Assembly (NCBI GenBank): GCA_023427575.1
Contig: JAEZAY010000327.1
Location: 1 to 5,466 of the forward strand
Direction: 5' to 3'
DNA length: 5,466 bases
Origin: Bacteroidota bacterium
GTDB lineage: Bacteria; Bacteroidota; Bacteroidia; Chitinophagales; Chitinophagaceae
Shown: one piece after another, positions 1 to 5,466 of the stretch
Layout: each line of letters starts with the position of its first letter
Position numbering within the stretch: position 1 is the first letter of the stretch
Position numbers and translations under genes: made by a program
Notes under the pieces: generated by a model
Database searches by the model: none
The model's input: only the letters and a program-made list of their open reading frames with translations
Told to the model about the DNA's origin: nothing

Positions 1-967
1 CCAGAACGCTGAGCCGGATCTTATCGCTTAAAGCCAGGATTTCTTCACCGCTGGCATTGCCATAATTTACCAGTACCAATGCCTGCCTTGGATGGCAACC
101 GGCATCCCCTTCACGATATCCCTTCCATCCGCATTGTTCAATTAACCATCCGGCGGCCAGTTTAATTTTATCTTCAGCGGCCGGGTATCCGATGATCGCC
201 GGATTTGTTTTTTTGAGTTCCAGAAACTGCCTTAATGGTATTGTTGGATTTTTAAAAAAACTTCCCGCGTTGCCGGTTTCACGGGGATCTGGAAGTTTTG
301 AGCGCCGGATATTCATAACGGCATTTGCCACTGCCCTGATATCTACCGTTTCCACATTCATATTTTCAAGCTCGGCGCTGATGGCTCCATAACGGGTATT
401 AATAACCGGTATTTTTTTTAACCGGAAACTGACATTGAGAATAACGAACTGATCTTTATATTTCCCTTTAAAAACGCTCTCGCGATACCCGAACTCACAG
501 TCTTCCAGGTTAAAAACCCTTATTTCTTCATCCCCGATATGATAGGCTTCCAGTTGATGGAACACATCCCTGATTTCCACTCCATAAGCGCCAATATTTT
601 GCATGGGCGAAGCGCCGGCATTCCCGGGAATCAGCGCAAGGTTCTCAACTCCGCCCAGGTTTTGGTCAACACAATAAAGCACGAATTCGTGCCAGTTCTC
701 TCCTGCCCCAACCCGCAGATACACATGTTCTTCATCTTCGGAGATCTGCTCAATTCCGCTGATCTCATTTTTTAAAACCAGGCCATCGTAGTTGGCGGTG
801 AACAGCAGGTTGGTGCCCCCACCGAGGATCAACGTCTTTTCATCGGGATATTCGCGGAGCAGATTTTTCAGTTCCGGGGCTGAACAAAATGAGGAAAAAT
901 ACTTCGCATATACATCCATTCCAAAACTGTTCAGTTGCCGGAGCGAATAACCTGTTTTTATATTCAT
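1..967 (-). CDS. murB: UDP-N-acetylmuramate dehydrogenase MurB, 3' end cut by window edge
   Basis: MurB is a cytoplasmic FAD enzyme that uses NADPH to reduce UDP-GlcNAc-enolpyruvate to UDP-MurNAc, the second committed step of peptidoglycan precursor synthesis. The reverse strand reads open for 322 codons from an ATG at 967 to the window edge. Visible motifs are the FAD-binding GGGTNLLF at residues 49-56, IPGNAGASPMQNIGAYG at 113-129, GYRESVFK at 160-167 (its Arg162 matches the E. coli active-site Arg159), a Tyr at 193 matching the substrate-binding Tyr of type I MurB, and GNAGSFFKNP at 232-241, whose Ser236 is the proton-donating serine. AAGWLIEQCG and HPRQALVLVN follow. The C-terminal catalytic Glu (E. 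coli Glu325) should lie just beyond base 1. I chose the start at 967 because the protein then begins MNIKTGYSLRQLNSFGMD, which aligns with the usual MurB N-terminus. An in-frame ATG at 1018 would add 17 residues. No Shine-Dalgarno sequence decides between them. The gene is transcribed divergently from the oxidoreductase at 1067. Confidence 0.96.
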   Translation of the reverse strand, partial: MNIKTGYSLRQLNSFGMDVYAKYFSSFCSAPELKNLLREYPDEKTLILGGGTNLLFTANYDGLVLKNEISGIEQISEDEEHVYLRVGAGENWHEFVLYCVDQNLGGVENLALIPGNAGASPMQNIGAYGVEIRDVFHQLEAYHIGDEEIRVFNLEDCEFGYRESVFKGKYKDQFVILNVSFRLKKIPVINTRYGAISAELENMNVETVDIRAVANAVMNIRRSKLPDPRETGNAGSFFKNPTIPLRQFLELKKTNPAIIGYPAAEDKIKLAAGWLIEQCGWKGYREGDAGCHPRQALVLVNYGNASGEEILALSDKIRLSVL

Positions 968-1004
968 AGCTGCTGAGCTTGCTGATAAATTGTATAGATC
1001 CGGA

Positions 1005-1030
1005 TTAATAATCGGCATAGCCGTTATTAA
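1005..1030. promoter_or_regulatory. imperfect palindrome centred in the murB/SDR divergent region
   Basis: The left arm is TTAATAA (1005-1011), an unpaired T (1012) and CGGC (1013-1016). After a 3-base centre ATA come GCCG (1020-1023) and TTATTAA (1024-1030). This gives 11 complementary base pairs with one bulged base. Its centre, about 1017.5, lies 50 bases from each chosen start codon (967 on minus, 1067 on plus), as expected for an operator shared by two divergent genes. It could equally be a leader hairpin in the murB transcript or a chance palindrome. If murB starts at 1018, the start codon falls inside the palindrome. No regulator is encoded nearby and the regulatory role is inference. 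Confidence 0.4.
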
Positions 1031-1066
1031 AGATGTAATTTAGAGTATGTTCATCAAATCATTTAT

Positions 1067-1738
1067 ATGAGTGGAAACAGAGCTTTGTTATTGGGAGCAA
1101 CGGGTTTAACAGGAGCCAGTTTACTGAAGCAACTGGAGGCGGATCCGGAGATTTCAGAGATCATTGTACCGGCTCGGAAAACATTTCGGGCATCCAGTTC
1201 AAAAACCATTGTCCGCGAGGTTAATTTCTCAGATCCCGATTCATTGAAAAGCGCGATTGGTGAAGGTGATTATATCTTTTCCTGTATAGGTACCACCATG
1301 AAAAAAGTTAAAGGTGATAAAAAAGAATACCGGAAAGTGGATTATGAGATTCCGATTCAGACCGCCCGGTATGGGTTGGAAAAAGGCTATCGAAAATTTA
1401 TGCTCGTATCCGCCGTGGGCGCTGATAGCCGCTCCGGAACCTTCTACCTTAAACTGAAAGGCGAGGTGGAAGATGATCTTAAAAAACTTCCTTTTCCGGC
1501 CATACATATTTTTCAACCATCAATTTTGTATGGAGACCGGAACGAAACGCGGTTAGGCGAAGATCTTGGCAAATTGGTTATCAAAGCAGTGCAAACGCTA
1601 CTGCCGGAGAAATGGTCGCGTTTTAAAGGCATTCATACCGATGAACTGGCAAAAGCCATGCTGGCGGCAGCCCACCGGCAGGAATATGGAACTTTTGTGT
1701 ACACCTACAACTCTATTCAGGAACTTATAAACAGGTAA
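1067..1738 (+). CDS. atypical SDR, HTATIP2/TIP30-like NAD(P)H-binding oxidoreductase
   Basis: This 223-residue protein is an atypical short-chain dehydrogenase with a Rossmann fold. The glycine-rich cofactor loop GATGLTG is at residues 10-16, and PARK at 35-38 supplies a basic residue after strand 2 that favours NADPH. CIGTT is at 73-77. A catalytic-type Ser115 sits in LVSAVGADS, with Tyr127 and Lys131 in YLKLKGEVE, a YxxxK pair. FQPSILYGDRNETRLGE at 149-165 closely resembles the matching stretch of human HTATIP2/TIP30, as does the YLxxKGEVE segment. Its length is close to human TIP30 (about 242 residues), so it appears complete. There is no signal peptide or membrane segment, so it should be cytosolic. 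The natural substrate is unknown for bacterial members and I do not assign one. The start is the first in-frame ATG giving the usual short lead before the glycine motif, and no Shine-Dalgarno sequence is present. It is divergent from murB and convergent with priA, so probably transcribed alone. Confidence 0.9.
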   Translation: MSGNRALLLGATGLTGASLLKQLEADPEISEIIVPARKTFRASSSKTIVREVNFSDPDSLKSAIGEGDYIFSCIGTTMKKVKGDKKEYRKVDYEIPIQTARYGLEKGYRKFMLVSAVGADSRSGTFYLKLKGEVEDDLKKLPFPAIHIFQPSILYGDRNETRLGEDLGKLVIKAVQTLLPEKWSRFKGIHTDELAKAMLAAAHRQEYGTFVYTYNSIQELINR

Positions 1739-1772
1739 AGACCTTGTTGTAAAAGAAAAAAAAGATTTCAAA

Positions 1773-4235
1773 TCAGATCACATCCACATCCGGCAAAATG
1801 ACAACCGACCGGAATTTTCGTTCATTATGAAGAACGGCAATTGTTTCAAGAATGGCTTTTTTGCATCTGTTCAGAATCACGCCATCCTTTGGGATTTTGA
1901 AAAGGATTTCCATCAGGTATTGGTTACGGATCCTGTTTATCATAGGTTCAGCGGGCCCGATCATGTATTGCCCGAACTCATTTTTCAGTTTTTCCGCGAA
2001 AAGAAAAGCAGCTTCCTGTGTAGTGGGCTGCAGCTTATGCTTAAACGTTAGTTTTATCAATCTGGAAAAAGGAGGATAGAAAAACCGTTTCCTGCCGTCT
2101 ATTTCAAATTCATAAAAAGATTTAAAATCATGGCGTTTTACAAAATCCAGAACAGGATGCAACGGATTTGAAACCTGTACCATTACTTTTCCCTTGCCGC
2201 TTTTACGGCCGGCACGGCCACTCACCTGCTCCATCAACTGAAAGGCCCGTTCATTCACCCTGAAATCAGCAAAATTGAGGAGGCTGTCGGCATCCAGAAT
2301 CCCTACCAATTCCACATGTTCAAAATCAAGGCCCTTTACCACCATCTGGGTTCCTACCAGAAGATCAATTTTTTGTTGTTCGAAAAGCTGGATCAGGTTA
2401 TCGTGAGCCTGTTTTCCCCGAACACTGTCAATATCCATCCGTGCTATTCGCATTTCGGGAAATAGCTCCGCCAGCTGTTCTTCAATTTTTTCCGTACCAA
2501 AATTTTTCTGTAAAAATTTATCAGAACCGCAGGCCAGACAGGTATGAATGGTTGAATACACTGTACCACAATAATGACAATGCAATTTGTGGGTATTTTT
2601 ATGAAAAGTGAGCGACACATCACAGTATCGGCATCGCGGGATCCAGCCACAGGTAGCACAGATCTGGTACGGAGAATAGCCCCGCCGGTTCTGAAAAAGA
2701 ATCACCTGCTTTTTAGATTCCACAACCTGCCGGATGGCATTTTGCATCGGTTCCGTAATCATAACTTTTTCGCGGCTGAATCTGCCCAATGCCCGGGTAT
2801 CGATCAATTCGATCTCAGGCAGGTTAATCATTCCAAAGCGCTCGTTCAATTCTACCAACCCATATTTTCCGGTGACCGTATTAAAATAGGTCTCTATAGA
2901 TGGAGTGGCAGTACCCATTACCACTTTGGCATCAAACAGCGAAGCATAAAATACGGCTGCATCGCGGGCATTGTAGCGGGGCGCCGGATCATGTTGTTTG
3001 AATGAACCGTCCTGCTCTTCATCAATGATGATCATTCCCAGGTCCGAAAAAGGAAGAAACAGCGCCGAGCGGGCACCCAATACTATTTTCAGTTCACCGG
3101 TTTTGATCTTATTCCAGATCTCCACCCTTTCATTCTGATTAAATTTGCTGTGATAGATTCCAATATAACCGCCGAAATGTTTTTGCAGGCGGCGAATGAT
3201 CTGAGAAGTCAGAGCGATTTCGGGAAGCAGGTACAAAACCTGGCGGCCGGTTCGGATGGCCCATTCCATCAGCTTAACGTAAACAAGGGTTTTCCCGCTT
3301 GAGGTTACTCCATGGAGTAAACAAACCGAATGTTCATCCAGTTCTTTCCGAATTTTTGCCAGGGCTTCTTCCTGGGATCCGCTTAACGTAAAATCGATCT
3401 TAACATCTTTTGGCAGGTAGTACAGGCGGTCAACATTTCTTTTCTCAACCCATAAAATATTTTTATCTACCAGCCCTTTCAATTGCGCATCGGAAGCACC
3501 GCTTTTTTTAAGCAATTCCGGTTTAGTTACCTCGCCGCTTGTTTTCATTAAGTGGAGATAGGATAACAATAATTCCATTTGTTTTGGGGCCCGCTGCCAG
3601 CTATTCAACAGCTCCGACAGGTTATTTTCATTGTCATAAGCCGGATTCAGCAACACAAATGTTTCCTTCTTATGGGTAAAGGTTTCCTTTAAAGCCTCCC
3701 ATACAAAACAAACCCGCCGGTCTATCAGCCTTTTTATAACCGGATATACATGCGATGAATCCAGCAATTGCTGGATTTCGGTGATCCGTAATTCTTTCTT
3801 TATTAACAATGCCTCGGCCACAACATACTCCTCAGCATCAAGAGCGCTGAAATCTTCCCCAAATTCTTCATTAAACACCATCACCGATTCGCTGCTGAGC
3901 TTGAAATGCGCTGGCAGAGCGGCGGCCATCACCTCCCCTTCACTGCACATATAGTAGGCTGCAATCCATTGCCAGAGCTGGAGTTGCTGTGCAAATACGA
4001 TGGGTTCGGCATCCAGCAGGTTTAAAATTTCCTTGGGCTCAAACTCAAGCGGTTTTTCGGAGTGCAGCCGCTTGACCACGCCTGCATATTTTTTGTTTTT
4101 TCCAAGCACAACCTCCACGCGGCATCCTTCCTTCACCTTTCCCAGCAGGTTTGTTGGAACAGACCATGTATAGTTTTTGGGTAATGCCAGTGGGATGATT
4201 ACCTCCGCGAATAAAGGCTGGCTGCTTTCAAACAT
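1773..4235 (-). CDS. priA: primosomal protein N' (replication-restart helicase PriA)
   Basis: PriA is the 3'-5' superfamily 2 helicase that recognises stalled or collapsed replication forks and starts primosome and DnaB-type helicase reloading. The 820-residue protein is full length; it is longer than E. coli PriA (732), and I recall 800-odd residues as usual in Bacteroidota. The N-terminal 3'-end-binding domain spans about residues 1-105 and a winged-helix region about 200-280. Helicase motifs follow: Walker A GVTSSGKT (309-316), LLPEIALT (336-343), Walker B DEEQ (405-408), GTATPS (441-446), QNRRGY (515-520), VGTQMVVKGLDF (627-638) and QVSGRAGR (670-677). Two zinc sites are intact, with Cys 526, 529, 535, 538, 553, 556, 566 and 569. 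The C-terminal domain fills about 700-820. The fourth Walker B residue is Gln (codon CAG, 3014-3012) where His is usual. The start gives the expected N-terminus (AEVIIPLALPKNYTWSVP), with no Shine-Dalgarno sequence. It lies 110 bases after the broken oxidoreductase gene on the same strand, and its stop is 34 bases from the convergent SDR stop. Confidence 0.98.
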   Translation of the reverse strand: MFESSQPLFAEVIIPLALPKNYTWSVPTNLLGKVKEGCRVEVVLGKNKKYAGVVKRLHSEKPLEFEPKEILNLLDAEPIVFAQQLQLWQWIAAYYMCSEGEVMAAALPAHFKLSSESVMVFNEEFGEDFSALDAEEYVVAEALLIKKELRITEIQQLLDSSHVYPVIKRLIDRRVCFVWEALKETFTHKKETFVLLNPAYDNENNLSELLNSWQRAPKQMELLLSYLHLMKTSGEVTKPELLKKSGASDAQLKGLVDKNILWVEKRNVDRLYYLPKDVKIDFTLSGSQEEALAKIRKELDEHSVCLLHGVTSSGKTLVYVKLMEWAIRTGRQVLYLLPEIALTSQIIRRLQKHFGGYIGIYHSKFNQNERVEIWNKIKTGELKIVLGARSALFLPFSDLGMIIIDEEQDGSFKQHDPAPRYNARDAAVFYASLFDAKVVMGTATPSIETYFNTVTGKYGLVELNERFGMINLPEIELIDTRALGRFSREKVMITEPMQNAIRQVVESKKQVILFQNRRGYSPYQICATCGWIPRCRYCDVSLTFHKNTHKLHCHYCGTVYSTIHTCLACGSDKFLQKNFGTEKIEEQLAELFPEMRIARMDIDSVRGKQAHDNLIQLFEQQKIDLLVGTQMVVKGLDFEHVELVGILDADSLLNFADFRVNERAFQLMEQVSGRAGRKSGKGKVMVQVSNPLHPVLDFVKRHDFKSFYEFEIDGRKRFFYPPFSRLIKLTFKHKLQPTTQEAAFLFAEKLKNEFGQYMIGPAEPMINRIRNQYLMEILFKIPKDGVILNRCKKAILETIAVLHNERKFRSVVILPDVDVI

Positions 4236-4345
4236 AGTGAAGCTGCAAGATAAACACTTGTATGAAAAGGGTAATGAGAATAAAACGAAACGGGACCGGT
4301 CGAATCCGCAATATGCCGGTGAAAAACCTCATTAGCGACCAAAAA

Positions 4346-5313
4346 TCAGGAATGGGCAATTCGCAGGATCACGTTTCCGGTTTTTTGTTCCGTTTCAACA
4401 TACTCATAGGCCGCCACAATTTGATCTAACGGGTATCGCCGGTCGATGACCGGCTTAAACTCACCGCTCTGCACCAGCCCGCTAAAAAACTGCAGCATAT
4501 TCTTATCGATGGTCGGGATGGGAAAAAGCACTTTCTTTTTTCCGGCAACCGGTGTGTACAAAGCAAGAAAAAGATTAGCGCCGTTTTTTCCCAGTTCAGT
4601 GGAAATATAAACACCTTTCTCTGTGAGCAGTGGTTTTGATTTTTTAAAAGAAATTTTTCCCACGGCATCAAAAATAAAATCATACCTGTTTTCAGTATCA
4701 GTGAAATCCTGACTCTGATAGTCGATCACGGTTTCTGCGCCCAGGGAATGGAGAAGCTCCAGGTTTTTATGGTTGCCGACAGCTGTTACCGATCGCCGAA
4801 ATGTTTCAGTAACTGCACCGCGGCAGAGCCGATGGCGCCCGTAGCGCCATAAACCAGCGCCTTCTTTCCGGCCTGGATTTTTGAAGCCCTGATATTACAT
4901 AATGCATAATGCGCTCCTTCGGTAAGGGCGGCCGCGGTTTCAAAGTCGAGGTTGGAGGGCATTGTAACCACGGCCTTATTTTCCGCAATTACCAAATACT
5001 CTGCATGACCGCCAAAACTATAATCATTGTAACCGAATACTCTGTCACCGATCCGGAACTGCGTTACTTCTGTTCCAAGCTCTTCTACTACCCCTGCAAA
5101 CTCGCAGCCCAGGGTCTTGAATTTGGGCCTGAATAAACCGCTAAAAAAACGGGAAACAAAATACCGGGCGCTCCGAAACCCACAATCAGTCCGGTTTACA
5201 GTAGAAGCGTACACCTTAACAAGCAATTCTTTTTTTTGGGGAACCGGCCTGGGAATCTCCTTCACCTGAACGAGATTCGGAGGTCCGTATCGGGTATGTA
5301 TAGCAGCTTTCAT
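4346..5313 (-). pseudogene. zinc-less MDR quinone oxidoreductase/alcohol dehydrogenase, frameshifted
   Basis: Two adjacent minus-strand frames together make one medium-chain dehydrogenase/reductase of about 322 residues, the normal family size. The first frame (5313-4786) has the GroES-like domain: MKAAIHTRYGPP at the start, ASTVNRTD at 36-43, GCEFAGVVEELG at 69-80, GDRVFGY at 89-95, GGHAEYL at 101-107, then the glycine loop YGATGAIGSAAVQ at 155-167. It ends at TAA (4788-4786) just after KHFG. The second frame resumes at 4789 with VTAVGNHKNLELLHSLGAE and VIDY, then FDAVGK, and ends FKPVIDRRYPLDQIVAAYEYVE...TGNVIL at TGA (4348-4346). Restoring one base between the FG and VTAV codons rejoins them, for example as FG-A-S-VTAV. 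The structural and catalytic zinc ligands of alcohol dehydrogenases are absent, so the intact ancestor was probably a quinone- or enal-reducing NADPH oxidoreductase. No other stop or break is visible in either part, so the lesion is recent or is a sequencing or assembly error. If it is real, neither half carries a complete cofactor domain. The start ATG has no Shine-Dalgarno sequence. Confidence 0.88.
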
Positions 5314-5356
5314 TCAGAATATTTTTACTTTACTTGTTATCGGTAACAGCAGCTTC

Positions 5357-5379
5357 ATTCTTTCAAGAATTACATTCTT
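5357..5379. promoter_or_regulatory. three alternating 6-base half-sites upstream of the MDR gene
   Basis: On the plus strand the order is ATTCTT (5357-5362), TC, AAGAAT (5365-5370), TAC, ATTCTT (5374-5379). Neighbouring copies are exact inverted repeats, so the element forms a perfect 14-base palindrome overlapping a 15-base one. The outer copies also form a direct repeat CATTCTTT (5356-5363 and 5373-5380), 17 bases apart. It lies about 44-66 bases upstream of the MDR start at 5313, where an operator for a dimeric repressor or activator would be expected. The arms are AT-rich, so chance is a real alternative, and the binding role is inference. Confidence 0.35.
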
Positions 5380-5415
5380 TAGCCTTTGAAATAGCCAGCC
5401 CGATTTTGACAAAAT

Positions 5416-5466
5416 TTACTGAACGGAATCCGCTTTTGGTTCTTTTCTTTTATAACGTACTTGCAC
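5416..5466 (-). CDS. possible C-terminal end of an upstream minus-strand gene
   Basis: From the right edge the minus strand reads 16 codons, VQVRYKRKEPKADSVQ, to a TAA at 5418-5416. A lysine- and arginine-rich polar tail ending about 100 bases before the next same-strand start would fit the end of an upstream gene. The fragment is too short to recognise a family, and no start is visible. The opposite strand is also open here, but offers only TTG starts. Existence and frame are both uncertain. Confidence 0.3.
   Translation of the reverse strand: MQVRYKRKEPKADSVQ

Noticed and set aside
248..260. Run of seven T followed by AAAAAT in murB (minus strand) as a slippery frameshift site
   Set aside because: It simply encodes the conserved catalytic SFFKNP motif in frame, and the reading frame continues correctly on both sides.
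1031..1066. TAATTTAG at 1036-1043 as a Bacteroidota-type -7 box (TAnnTTTG) for the SDR gene
   Set aside because: It misses the consensus in the TTTG part, and no TTTG-like -33 box lies at the right distance upstream.
1751..1774. Small palindrome GATTTCAAATC next to an A-run (T-run on minus) at the priA stop, as a possible terminator
   Set aside because: Only about four A/T-rich pairs could form around a 3-base loop, so a stable terminator hairpin is not supported, although the T-run is placed where one might end.
2574..3005. 143-codon open frame on the plus strand
   Set aside because: It lies wholly antisense to the conserved helicase and zinc-binding region of priA, has no family-like features and no separate promoter, and is a shadow of the real gene.
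4272..4334. Nested inverted repeats TAATGAG/CTCATTA (4272-4278, 4328-4334) and ACCGG/CCGGT (4295-4299, 4316-4320) between the MDR gene and priA
   Set aside because: The stems are short, with large internal and apical loops, and no clean T-run follows. It is too weak for a terminator or a structured leader; the remaining intergenic bases show nothing recognisable.
5406..5466. Plus-strand frame with hydrophobic residues (LLVLFFYNVLA) starting at a TTG
   Set aside because: There is no ATG or GTG start, and the hydrophobic look is what the antisense of a Lys/Glu-rich stretch gives. The minus-strand reading is slightly more plausible.
1..5466. Search for tRNA/rRNA genes, CRISPR repeats, insertion sequences, tandem repeats or a multi-gene defence or biosynthetic system
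   Set aside because: None is seen. Nearly all bases belong to four recognisable genes, and the gaps are short. The window reads as ordinary chromosome.

Overview
The window looks like a stretch of ordinary bacterial chromosome, most likely from Bacteroidota and plausibly a Chitinophagaceae-like or related lineage. The evidence is a PriA of about 820 residues with the long form and wording usual in that phylum, no Shine-Dalgarno-like sequence before any gene, AT-rich leaders, and a base composition that looks mid-40s % G+C by eye. The taxonomic call is inference from style, not from a marker gene.

Layout from left to right. (1) 1-967, minus strand: the 5' part of murB (peptidoglycan precursor synthesis), cut by the left edge just before the C-terminal catalytic Glu. 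(2) 968-1066: a short divergent intergenic region with a strong imperfect palindrome at its exact centre. (3) 1067-1738, plus strand: an atypical short-chain dehydrogenase resembling the human HTATIP2/TIP30 family. (4) 1739-1772: a 34-base convergent gap. (5) 1773-4235, minus strand: full-length priA, the replication-restart helicase, with all eight zinc-binding cysteines and an unusual DEEQ in place of DEEH in the Walker B box. (6) 4346-5313, minus strand: a zinc-less MDR-family quinone oxidoreductase/alcohol dehydrogenase gene split in two by a single missing base near 4789-4797. (7) 5314-5466: its upstream region, with three alternating copies of a 6-base half-site, then possibly the last 16 codons of another minus-strand gene.

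The genes do not form an obvious functional pathway. murB and priA are housekeeping genes and the two oxidoreductases are accessory. There is no mobile element, CRISPR array, RNA gene or defence-type cluster, and I found no convincing novel system. The points most worth checking are the frame break in the MDR gene, the two operator-like palindromes, and the PriA motif substitution.
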